From Ferrimonas marina (GTDB lineage: Bacteria; Pseudomonadota; Gammaproteobacteria; Enterobacterales; Shewanellaceae): a stretch of 64,000 nt of DNA. Below, piece by piece: positions 42,877 through 50,369 of this stretch (position 1 is the stretch's first letter; each line of letters begins with the position of its first letter). The notes beneath the pieces were generated by a model. The model was not told the origin of the DNA and searched no databases. It saw only the letters and a list, made by a program, of their open reading frames with translations. A program made the translations under genes and the position numbers. The stretch covers positions 1-64,000 of the forward strand of contig NZ_FQXG01000011.1 of the NCBI RefSeq assembly GCF_900129905.1, written 5' to 3'.

Positions 42877-43463
42877 GTCCGAAAGCGGCGCAGTCCCTGC
42901 TCGGTGGCCACCGCATCCAGCGGCACATCCCAGGCCTCGTTAGGCAGCTGCGCCACCTCCTGCACGCTGTGGGCTAAGCCCAACAGCTGCGGCCTCTGGG
43001 TGGTGGTGAAGCCACCCAGGGTGCGATCGTAAAAACCACCGCCCATCCCCAGGCGGTGGCCCTCTCCGTCAAACCCCACCAACGGCATCAATACCAGGTC
43101 CAGCTCCTGCAGCGGCACGATGTCCGGTTTGGCCAGCGCTGGCTCGGGGATCTGAAAGCGATTGGTGCGCAGCGACTGACCGGGTTGGTAGCGCTGGAAC
43201 AGCAGTTGATTCGGGCTGAAGGGGTGCATCACCGGCAGCGCCAGCTGTTTGCCCCGGGCGTGCAGCACCTCGGCCAGCAGGTGGGGATCCAGCTCGCCGT
43301 CGTTGGCGATGTAGATAGCGATTTGACTGGCGTGCTGCACCAGACTGTGGTCCGGCAGGTAGGTGGCCAGGGCGATGGCGGCCTGTTTTTGTTGTTCGTG
43401 GTTCAGCTTTTGCCTTGCTTGGCGTAGCTGACGGCGCAGCAGGGCGCGGTGGTCACACTCCAT
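42873..43463 (-). CDS. fau: 5-formyltetrahydrofolate cyclo-ligase
   Basis: A 196-residue enzyme (YgfA) that converts 5-formyl-THF to 5,10-methenyl-THF with ATP. Conserved parts are LRRQLRQARQKL, YIANDGELDP, LPVMHP, VLMPLVGFDGEGHRLGMGGGFYDRTL and LAHSVQEVAQLPNEAWDVPLDAVATEQG. It sits directly downstream of 6S RNA, as in E. coli ssrS-ygfA, and is likely made from the same transcript. The start 43463 gives a normal length; an in-frame extension into the RNA is not used. Confidence 0.95.
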   Translation of the reverse strand: MECDHRALLRRQLRQARQKLNHEQQKQAAIALATYLPDHSLVQHASQIAIYIANDGELDPHLLAEVLHARGKQLALPVMHPFSPNQLLFQRYQPGQSLRTNRFQIPEPALAKPDIVPLQELDLVLMPLVGFDGEGHRLGMGGGFYDRTLGGFTTTQRPQLLGLAHSVQEVAQLPNEAWDVPLDAVATEQGLRRFRT

Positions 43464-43526
43464 GTCCCGGTTCCAGATAGAGGGGGATGGAATAACTGTG
43501 AATCCAGTCGAGGGGAAAGGCAAGGG

Positions 43527-43708
43527 GCGCTCTCCGAAAGTGCCGCTGCGGAGTGAAGCCCTTGAACCGTAAGTTCAAGGCGGGAATCCCGTCGGTGCTT
43601 TCGGCTTCTCGGTCGTGCCGAGCATGCGCAGCCGCACTAAGCGGAACCCCCTGGTGTTAAAAGCATCGGCCAGGGACATGCACCGCTGGCGAACACTTCA
43701 GAGAGCAT
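43527..43708 (-). ncRNA. ssrS: 6S RNA
   Basis: Read on the minus strand, the segment has the 6S layout: complementary ends (GCTCTCTGAAG at the start, CTTTCGGAGAGC at the finish), a long interrupted helix around an open central bubble, and the conserved GCATGCTCGG and CGAGAAGCC elements. The CCTTGAAC...GTTCAAGGG hairpin follows. The position between zapA and fau is diagnostic in gammaproteobacteria. 6S RNA mimics an open promoter and binds sigma70 RNA polymerase in stationary phase. The ends are estimated to within a few bases. Confidence 0.95.
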
Positions 43709-43742
43709 CGAAATGGTGAGCGGTCGGGCTCACTGCCGTGTC

Positions 43743-44099
43743 CTAACCGTCGGATTCAGTGTAGGGACGCGGAGACTGGGGTTCAACCGTTTTCGGGTCA
43801 GCGCGAAACTGTTCGGATAAAGCCTGCTCAATGGTGTTCTGTAACAGGTTGATTCGCTGTTGCATTTGCCTTTCTTGCTCGGCCTGATTTTGTTCAGACT
43901 GCATCGATTCGTTGATCAGATTCAGCGCTGCCATCACCGCCAACTGCTCCAGGCTGCCCAATCCGGTGCGTTGGCGCAGCTGCTCCAGTCGCTGGTTCAG
44001 CTCCTCGGCAACCCGGTTGAGTTGGGCTACCTGTTCCGGCGGACAGGTGACGGTAAAGCTCTTGCCCAGCACAAAGATGTCGGTGGTTTGTTGGCTCAT
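43743..44099 (-). CDS. zapA: Cell division protein ZapA
   Basis: A 118-residue FtsZ-ring stabiliser. The N-terminal DIFVLGKSFTVTCPPEQVAQLNRVAEELNQRLEQLR is the FtsZ-binding beta-alpha unit. The C-terminal part (ESMQSEQNQAEQERQMQQRINLLQNTIEQAL) is the dimerising coiled coil. The frame extends far upstream but homology starts at MSQQTTD (44099). It is upstream of 6S RNA and divergent from ygfB, as in E. coli. Confidence 0.96.
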   Translation of the reverse strand: MSQQTTDIFVLGKSFTVTCPPEQVAQLNRVAEELNQRLEQLRQRTGLGSLEQLAVMAALNLINESMQSEQNQAEQERQMQQRINLLQNTIEQALSEQFRADPKTVEPQSPRPYTESDG

Positions 44100-44235
44100 A
44101 AAAACACCACGATAGGTCGAACATTCAGGGGAAGGAAAGCGCCCCGGCCAGCCTGAGTCAGCGTGGGGCCTTGGTGGAGCGATTCGCCCCGCCATGATAG
44201 CATGACAGCGAATTTTAACCTCGGAAGTTTCTGCG

Positions 44236-44805
44236 ATGAAATGCAACACCCCTTTATTGCTCAACAAGCTACAAGCCGCCCTGGATAAGGATGAGATCGC
44301 GGTCCTGCCGGCGGAGGTGCACGGTGTGCTGACTGGTTTGGTGTGCGGGGGCGTTGCAGTGGACGGCAAGGCCTGGCTCCGCCCCTTCCTGGAGCTGGTC
44401 AACGACGGTGAGCCGATGTCCGACAACCTCACCGCCATCGTCCGCGAACTCTACGTAGACGTGGTCAACACCCTGGTCGATCCAGAGATGCGCTTCTCGC
44501 CGCTGCTGGCGGACGAAGACGATCCGCTGTCCGATCGCCTGGAGGCCTTCATCAACTGGACCCAGAGCTTCCTGACCGGTCTGGCCATGGTCCAGCCTGC
44601 GCTGGACTCCGCCTCCGCCGAGGTGAAAGAGCTGATCGACGACCTCACCCAGTTCACCCAGGTGGAACTGGAGGTGGAAGAGAACGACGAGAACGAAGAG
44701 GGGTTCGCCGCCCTGGTAGAACACACCCGGATCGCCGCCTGGGAGTGCCTGCGGGAGTTCCGCGGGCTGGACGACGACGAGGACGAACCCAAAACCCTGC
44801 ACTAA
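44236..44805 (+). CDS. ygfB: UPF0149 family protein YgfB
   Basis: A 189-residue, strongly acidic, all-helical protein: LPAEVHGVLTGLVCGG, DEDDPLSDRLEAFINWTQSFLTGL, and a C-terminal EFRGLDDDEDEP. It belongs to the YecA/YgfB-type UPF0149 family. The biochemical role is not settled. It begins the ygfB-pepP-ubiH-ubiI cluster, 33 bp before pepP. Confidence 0.94.
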   Translation: MKCNTPLLLNKLQAALDKDEIAVLPAEVHGVLTGLVCGGVAVDGKAWLRPFLELVNDGEPMSDNLTAIVRELYVDVVNTLVDPEMRFSPLLADEDDPLSDRLEAFINWTQSFLTGLAMVQPALDSASAEVKELIDDLTQFTQVELEVEENDENEEGFAALVEHTRIAAWECLREFRGLDDDEDEPKTLH

Positions 44806-44838
44806 TGCCGTGAGCCCTCAGCAAAAGGAGTAGTACTG

Positions 44839-46140
44839 ATGGACCCGATAGATTTTCACCAGCATCGCCAGCGCCTGATGGCCCAACTGCCGGAAGGCTC
44901 GGTGGCCCTGGTTTACGCCGCCGCCGAATGCACCCGTTCCAACGACACCGAGTACCGGTTTCGCCAGGACAGCGACTTTTTCTACCTGACCGGCTTCCGT
45001 GAGCCCGACGCGCTGTTGCTGCTGCGCCCGGGCCAGACCCCGGAGAGCGTGGTATTTGTTCGCCCCAAGGACAGCCTGATGGAGATCTGGCATGGCCGCC
45101 GCTTGGGCGTCGATGCCGCGCCGAAGGCGCTGGGCGTGGATGCCGCTTTCAGCATCGAGGAGCTGGACAGCCAGCTGCCGGCGCTGGTCAACGGCGCCGA
45201 CATCCTGGTGCATCGCCCGGGTCAGTCGGAGCGTGAGGACGCCACCGTCGCCAAGCTGCTGCAGGCACTGCGCAACGGCCTGAAGAAGGGCTACCGGGCC
45301 CCGTCCCGGGTACAGGATCTGCGCCCTGAGCTGCACGAACAGCGGCTGATCAAGACCGACGCCGAGCTGGCGATGATGGCCGAAGCCGGTGCCTTGAGTG
45401 CCCGCGCTCACAGCCGGGCGATGAAGGCGTGTCAGCCGGGCATGTACGAGTACCAGCTGGAGGCGGAGATCCAACACGAGTGCGCCATGGCCGGTGCGGT
45501 GGATATGGCCTATGGCACCATCGTCGGCGGCGGTGACAACGCCTGCATCCTTCACTACACCGAGAACAGCGACCAGCTCAAAGATGGCGACCTGGTGCTG
45601 ATCGATGCCGGCGCCGAACTGCATGGCTACGCCGGTGACATCACCCGCACCTTCCCGGTCAATGGTCGCTTCAGCGAGGAGCAGAAGGCGCTCTACACCC
45701 TGGTACTGGAAGCGGAAGAGACAGCCATCGCTATGCTCAAGCCCGGCGCCTCCATTAAGGACGCCAACCAGGCGGTGCTGGAGATCCTGGTCTCCGGGCT
45801 GGTGAAGCTGGGCATCATGCAGGGCGACGTCAACGAGCTGATCGAGCAGGAAGCCTACAAGGCGTACTACATGCACGGCCTAGGTCACTGGCTGGGGCTG
45901 GATGTGCACGATGTGGGGGATTACCACCACGCCGACCGTCGCCGTCCGCTGGCACCGGGCATGGTGTTGACCATCGAACCGGGCCTCTACATCGCCCCGG
46001 ATGCCGAGGTGGATCCCAAGTGGCGTGGTATCGGTATCCGTATCGAGGACAACATCGTCATCACCGAACAGGGGCACCGGGTCTTGACCGACGGTGTGCC
46101 GAAATCCATCGACGCCATCGAGGCGCTCATGGCCGGGTGA
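44839..46140 (+). CDS. pepP: Xaa-Pro aminopeptidase
   Basis: A 433-residue cytosolic metallopeptidase (M24B) that removes an N-terminal residue preceding proline. The N-terminal domain includes YRFRQDSDFFYLTGFREPDALLLL. The pita-bread domain has metal ligands in LIDAGAELHGYAGDITRTFPV, HGLGHWLGLDVHDVG, LTIEPGLY and GIRIEDNIVIT. The length matches E. coli PepP (441). AAGGAG lies upstream. It is followed by ubiH after 17 bp. Confidence 0.97.
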   Translation: MDPIDFHQHRQRLMAQLPEGSVALVYAAAECTRSNDTEYRFRQDSDFFYLTGFREPDALLLLRPGQTPESVVFVRPKDSLMEIWHGRRLGVDAAPKALGVDAAFSIEELDSQLPALVNGADILVHRPGQSEREDATVAKLLQALRNGLKKGYRAPSRVQDLRPELHEQRLIKTDAELAMMAEAGALSARAHSRAMKACQPGMYEYQLEAEIQHECAMAGAVDMAYGTIVGGGDNACILHYTENSDQLKDGDLVLIDAGAELHGYAGDITRTFPVNGRFSEEQKALYTLVLEAEETAIAMLKPGASIKDANQAVLEILVSGLVKLGIMQGDVNELIEQEAYKAYYMHGLGHWLGLDVHDVGDYHHADRRRPLAPGMVLTIEPGLYIAPDAEVDPKWRGIGIRIEDNIVITEQGHRVLTDGVPKSIDAIEALMAG

Positions 46141-46157
46141 ACCCGGCAGGATAGGGA

Positions 46158-47363
46158 ATGAAACAGCACTACGATATTGCCATTGTCGGCGGCGCCATGG
46201 CCGGTGCCACCCTGGCTCTGGCATTGTCGGCCAGGGGCGACCGGGAAGGTCGCCCCTGGCGCATCGCCGTCATTGAGGCGCACACCCCGGAATCGCAACG
46301 CCATCCCGGCTATGACACCCGCGCCATCGCCCTGGCGGAGGGCTCGGTACGTCGTTTGAAAACCCTGGGCTGCTGGCCTGCCATTCAGGCCCACGCCGCC
46401 CCCATCGAGCGCATTGAGGTATCGGACCAGGGTCACTTCGGTGGCCTGGCCATGGCGTCGCAGGAGTACGGTGTTGAGGCATTGGGCCAGGTGGTGGAGC
46501 TGGAGCGGGTCGGCCCCGCCCTGTGGCAGCAGCTGGCCAAATCCGGGGTGGATTGCTTCAGCCCGGATCAGCTGGCGGAGCTGACTCAGCAGAACGACCA
46601 GGTCGCCTTGACCCTGACCTCCGGCCAGCAGCTGACCGCCCGGCTGGTGGTGGGCGCCGATGGCACCCACTCCAAGGTGCGTGAGAAGCTGGGGCTGGGG
46701 CTGCGCCGTACCCCCTATCCGCAGACCGCATTGATCGCCAACCTTAGCGCCCGCGACCACGGCGCCACCGCCTACGAGCGCTTTACCGCCGAAGGGCCGC
46801 TGGCGCTGCTGCCGATGTGCGACGACCGCTATTCGCTGGTCTGGGTACAGAGCCCGGAGCAGGCGCAGCGGCGCCTGCAGCTGTCAGAGGCGCAGTTCCT
46901 GGCGGAGCTGCAGCAGGCCTTTGGTTATCGTCTGGGTCGCTTTACCCAGGTGGGCCAGCGGGCCAGCTATCCGTTGGCGCTGTGTAAGGCGGAGCGGGTG
47001 ATCCATCACCGCTGTGTGCTGGTGGGCAACGCCGCACAAACCGTCCACCCCATTGCCGGCCAGGGCTTCAACCTGGGCTTGCGTGACGTGGAGGTGCTGG
47101 CGCATCTGCTCAGTCAGGCGGACGATCCCGGTGCCTTCTCCCTGCTGGCTCAGTATGAGCAGCAGCGGCGCAACGACCGGGGCCGTACCACCGGCTGGAC
47201 CGATCTGCTGGTGCGCTTGTTCTCCAACTCCTCCCGGGTGATGGCACTGGGTCGCAACAGCGGCTTGCTGGCGATGAGCCTGCTGCCGGGCCTGAAGCGC
47301 CAACTGGCGGGGCAGGCGATGGGCTGGCGCGGTGGCGCCCCCCGTCATCCACAACAGAAATGA
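46158..47363 (+). CDS. ubiH: 2-octaprenyl-6-methoxyphenol hydroxylase
   Basis: A 401-residue FAD monooxygenase of ubiquinone synthesis. FAD motifs: IAIVGGAMAGATLALALS (GxGxxG-type), the middle VVGADGTHSKVRE (DG motif), and CVLVGNAAQTVHPIAGQGFNLGLRDVEVLA (GD-like motif with N in place of D). It resembles E. coli UbiH by order and by position between pepP and ubiI. It lies 17 bp after pepP, so one operon is likely. Confidence 0.94.
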   Translation: MKQHYDIAIVGGAMAGATLALALSARGDREGRPWRIAVIEAHTPESQRHPGYDTRAIALAEGSVRRLKTLGCWPAIQAHAAPIERIEVSDQGHFGGLAMASQEYGVEALGQVVELERVGPALWQQLAKSGVDCFSPDQLAELTQQNDQVALTLTSGQQLTARLVVGADGTHSKVREKLGLGLRRTPYPQTALIANLSARDHGATAYERFTAEGPLALLPMCDDRYSLVWVQSPEQAQRRLQLSEAQFLAELQQAFGYRLGRFTQVGQRASYPLALCKAERVIHHRCVLVGNAAQTVHPIAGQGFNLGLRDVEVLAHLLSQADDPGAFSLLAQYEQQRRNDRGRTTGWTDLLVRLFSNSSRVMALGRNSGLLAMSLLPGLKRQLAGQAMGWRGGAPRHPQQK

Positions 47364-47425
47364 GGGCTGGCCCAATCGGGCCGGCCTGGCGGGCCACCGG
47401 GCCCGAACGCAAAGGAAACAACCAG

Positions 47426-48610
47426 ATGATGAAATCCCTCTCCGTTGACGTGGCCATTGTCGGCGGCGGCATGGTCGGCATGGCGACGGCACTGGGCCTG
47501 GCCCAGGCGGGGTACCAGGTGGCGGTGGTCGAACGCAGTGAACCGCAGCCGGTCCAGGGCGAGCCGCGGCTGCGGGTCTCTGCCATCAATCGGGCCAGTC
47601 AGCAGTGGCTGACCCAGTTGGGGGCCTGGTCACTGCTGCCAAGCGACCGGCTGGCACCCTACCGGGCGATGCAGGTGTGGGACAAGGACAGCCTGGGGGC
47701 CATCGGCTTTGCCGCCGAGGATCTGGAACAGCCGGACCTCGGTCACATCATCGAGAACGACGCCATTGCCTACGCCCTGTGGCAGCGTGCCGACAGCGAG
47801 CCCAACCTGCATCGGGTGATCGGTGCGCCGGAGCGTTGGGCTCAAGGTGAGCGGGAGGACTGGCTCAGCCTGGCCAGCGGCGAGATGATCACCGCCCGGC
47901 TGCTGCTGGCCGCCGACGGGGCCAACTCCTGGTTGCGTCAACAGGCCCAGGTGCCGCTGGTGTTCCGCGACTACGGCCACCACGCCCTGGTGGCCACCAT
48001 CCGTAGTCAGCATCCCCACGATGGCGTCGCCCGTCAGGTGTTTCTGCCAGAGGGGCCGCTGGCGCTGCTGCCGCTGGCGGATCCCCATCTTTGTTCCATC
48101 GTCTGGTCGCAGCCACCGGCCCTGGCCGAGCAGCGCCAGGCACTGAGCCCGGAAGAGTTTGGTCAGGCCCTGACCGTGGCCACCGAGGCCCGTCTGGGTT
48201 GCCTCAGTCTGGCGTCTGATCGTGCCGTATTCCCGCTGACCATGCGCTACGCCCGGGATTTCGTCCGGCCGCGCCTGGCGCTGCTGGGGGACGCAGCCCA
48301 CACCATCCACCCGTTGGCGGGGCAGGGGGTTAACCTCGGCTTTGGTGACGGCAAGGCGCTGGTGGAGCTGCTGGCCTCGGCCCGTGGCAGTGATTGGGAC
48401 ATCGGCGATCTGCGTCTGCTCAACCGCTACGGCCGCGCCCGTAAAGCGGCGGCCCAGGAGATGCTGGCGGCGATGGACGGATTCCGCTGGCTGTTCGCCG
48501 GCAGCCACCCGCTGAAGAAGTCGATCCGCGACCTGGGCTTGAGCCTGGTGGACAAGGCCGGTCCGGTGAAAAATCGTTTGCTGGCCCGCGCCTTGGGCCT
48601 GGAGGCCTAG
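47426..48610 (+). CDS. ubiI: 2-polyprenylphenol 6-hydroxylase (C5-hydroxylase)
   Basis: A 394-residue FAD monooxygenase paralogous to UbiH: VAIVGGGMVGMATALGLAQAG, LAADGANSWLRQQ and LALLGDAAHTIHPLAGQGVNLGFGDGKALVELL (complete GD motif). The position and gene order match E. coli ubiI (visC). AAGGA lies 9 bp before ATG 47426; a second ATG follows directly. The UbiH-UbiI pair performs two of the ring hydroxylations of ubiquinone. Confidence 0.94.
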   Translation: MMKSLSVDVAIVGGGMVGMATALGLAQAGYQVAVVERSEPQPVQGEPRLRVSAINRASQQWLTQLGAWSLLPSDRLAPYRAMQVWDKDSLGAIGFAAEDLEQPDLGHIIENDAIAYALWQRADSEPNLHRVIGAPERWAQGEREDWLSLASGEMITARLLLAADGANSWLRQQAQVPLVFRDYGHHALVATIRSQHPHDGVARQVFLPEGPLALLPLADPHLCSIVWSQPPALAEQRQALSPEEFGQALTVATEARLGCLSLASDRAVFPLTMRYARDFVRPRLALLGDAAHTIHPLAGQGVNLGFGDGKALVELLASARGSDWDIGDLRLLNRYGRARKAAAQEMLAAMDGFRWLFAGSHPLKKSIRDLGLSLVDKAGPVKNRLLARALGLEA

Positions 48611-48662
48611 GGCGGAATTTGGCAGTTTCCAAGGACAGTTTGTCCCGCTGACCGAACGGCCG

Positions 48663-48696
48663 AAATTGTATACAAAATATTTGTGAGCGGTATAAT
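48663..48696 (+). promoter_or_regulatory. gcvT promoter with palindromic operator
   Basis: AAATTGTATACAAAATA (48663-48679), built on the palindrome TTGTATACAA (48666-48675), overlaps the expected -35. A consensus -10 TATAAT follows at 48691-48696. The 17-bp string is identical to the site upstream of putA (60795-60811, reverse strand). The shape suggests a dimeric regulator, possibly of the GntR/FadR kind, acting as a repressor; that is inference. Confidence 0.7.
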
Positions 48697-48779
48697 GCGC
48701 CCAAAAACTGGGGCGTGATCCTGGGCTCGCCATGAGGTGGGTTTGTGATCTGCGTCCCGAGCGCTGGCAAGGGAGCATT

Positions 48780-49874
48780 ATGGCGAGCAAAACCGTACTC
48801 TACGACAAGCACTTGGAATCCGGCGCCAAGCTGGTGGACTTTCACGGCTGGGAGATGCCGCTGCACTACGGCTCCCAGGTGGAGGAGCACCACCAGGTGC
48901 GCCAGGACGCCGGCATGTTCGACGTCTCCCACATGACGGTGGTGGACATCAGTGGCCCTGACGCCAAGCCCTTCCTCCGTACCCTGCTGGCCAACGACGT
49001 GGCCAAGCTCACCGCCCCCGGCAAGGCCCTCTACGGCGCCATGCTCAACCACGACGGCGGTGTCATCGATGACCTCATCACCTACTACCTGTCCGACACC
49101 CAGTACCGCCTGGTGGTGAACTCCGCCACCCGGGAAAAGGATCTGGCCTGGATGAACGAGCAGGTTGCCGCCTTCGATGTGACCCTGAGCGAGCGCCCGG
49201 AGCTGGCGATGATCGCGGTGCAGGGCCCCAACGCCAAGGCCAAGGCCGCCGAGGTGTTTAATGCCGAGCAAAACGCTGCCGTTGAGGGGATGAAGCCCTT
49301 CTTCGGGGTACAAAGCGGTGATCTCTTTATCGCCACCACCGGGTATACCGGAGAAGCCGGCTACGAGATCGTGGTGCCCCAGGAGCAGGCCCCGGCATTG
49401 TGGCAGGCGCTGCTGGAGGCCGGGGTCAAACCCGCCGGTCTGGGGGCTCGCGATACCCTGCGTTTGGAAGCCGGAATGAACCTTTATGGCCAGGACATGG
49501 ACGAAGGGGTATCTCCACTGGCGGCTAACATGGGCTGGACCATCGCCTGGGAGCCGCAGGAGCGTGCCTTTATCGGCCGCGAGGCGCTGCAGGCGGCTAA
49601 AGTTAATGGCACCGACAAGCTGGTCGGCCTGGTGATGACCGACAAGGGTGTGCTGCGAGGCGGCCTCACCGTGGTCTTTACCGACGACCAAGGCAAGGAG
49701 CAGACCGGGGTGATCACCTCCGGTACCTTCTCCCCGACCCTGGGCCACGCCATCGCCATGGCGCGGGTACCGGCGGGGATTGGCGCTCAGGCCGAAGTGG
49801 AGCTTCGAAAAAAACGCGTTGCGGTGCAGGTGGTGAAGCCCTGCTTTGTCCGCAACGGAAAACAAGCATTCTGA
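48780..49874 (+). CDS. gcvT: Glycine cleavage system T protein (aminomethyltransferase)
   Basis: A 364-residue T protein that releases ammonia from the aminomethyl-lipoyl group on H protein and transfers the carbon to THF. Family blocks: [49 protein letters not shown] and [25 protein letters not shown] 48780 has GGGAG; ATG 48732 is upstream but is not the family start. It is the first gene of gcvT-gcvH-gcvP, under the palindrome-containing promoter. Confidence 0.97.
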   Translation: MASKTVLYDKHLESGAKLVDFHGWEMPLHYGSQVEEHHQVRQDAGMFDVSHMTVVDISGPDAKPFLRTLLANDVAKLTAPGKALYGAMLNHDGGVIDDLITYYLSDTQYRLVVNSATREKDLAWMNEQVAAFDVTLSERPELAMIAVQGPNAKAKAAEVFNAEQNAAVEGMKPFFGVQSGDLFIATTGYTGEAGYEIVVPQEQAPALWQALLEAGVKPAGLGARDTLRLEAGMNLYGQDMDEGVSPLAANMGWTIAWEPQERAFIGREALQAAKVNGTDKLVGLVMTDKGVLRGGLTVVFTDDQGKEQTGVITSGTFSPTLGHAIAMARVPAGIGAQAEVELRKKRVAVQVVKPCFVRNGKQAF

Positions 49875-49897
49875 CTTAAGCTAAAGGAAAGTCGATC

Positions 49898-50287
49898 ATG
49901 AGCAACATTCCGTCCGAACTGAAGTTTGCCTCCACCCACGAGTGGGTCCGCGCCGAGGGTGATGGCGTTTACACCATCGGGATCTCCGAGCACGCACAGG
50001 AGCTGTTGGGCGACATGGTGTTTGTCGAGCTGCCCGAGGTGGGTGACAGCATCAACGCCGGTGACGACTGCGCAGTGGCGGAGTCCGTGAAGGCCGCCTC
50101 CGACGTGTACGCGCCGCTGACCGGTGAGGTTGTGGCGGTGAACGAAGAGCTGGAAGAGTCGCCGGAGCTGGTCAACAGCGACCCCTACAGCGATGGCTGG
50201 TTCTTCAAGGTTAAGATCAGCGACGACAGCGAGCTGGAAGCGCTGCTGGACGCTGAGGGCTACCTCGCCTCAATCGAAGACGAATAA
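49898..50287 (+). CDS. gcvH: Glycine cleavage system H protein
   Basis: A 129-residue lipoyl carrier that shuttles the aminomethyl group between P, T and L proteins. The lipoylation site is K65 in [27 protein letters not shown]. The length matches the family (129). It starts 23 bp after gcvT with AAAGGAAAG upstream. A hairpin terminator follows, before gcvP. Confidence 0.98.
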   Translation: MSNIPSELKFASTHEWVRAEGDGVYTIGISEHAQELLGDMVFVELPEVGDSINAGDDCAVAESVKAASDVYAPLTGEVVAVNEELEESPELVNSDPYSDGWFFKVKISDDSELEALLDAEGYLASIEDE

Positions 50288-50305
50288 AAACAATTAGTTA
50301 AGTTG

Positions 50306-50330
50306 AAAGCCCCTGTCTCAGGGGCTTTCT
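50306..50330 (+). terminator. Hairpin between gcvH and gcvP
   Basis: Perfect 10-bp stem (50306-50315 with 50319-50328), 3-nt loop, short T-rich tail (CTTTCTGTTT). It is likely a partial terminator that lowers gcvP relative to gcvTH. Confidence 0.7.
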
Positions 50331-50369
50331 GTTTCCTGCACCCTACTTGCTACAAGAGAGCTGTCATTC

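Noticed and set aside
48611-48779. Glycine riboswitch in front of gcvT
   Set aside because: The short leader lacks the paired aptamer structure and conserved cores of the glycine riboswitch; the palindrome and promoter explain the region.
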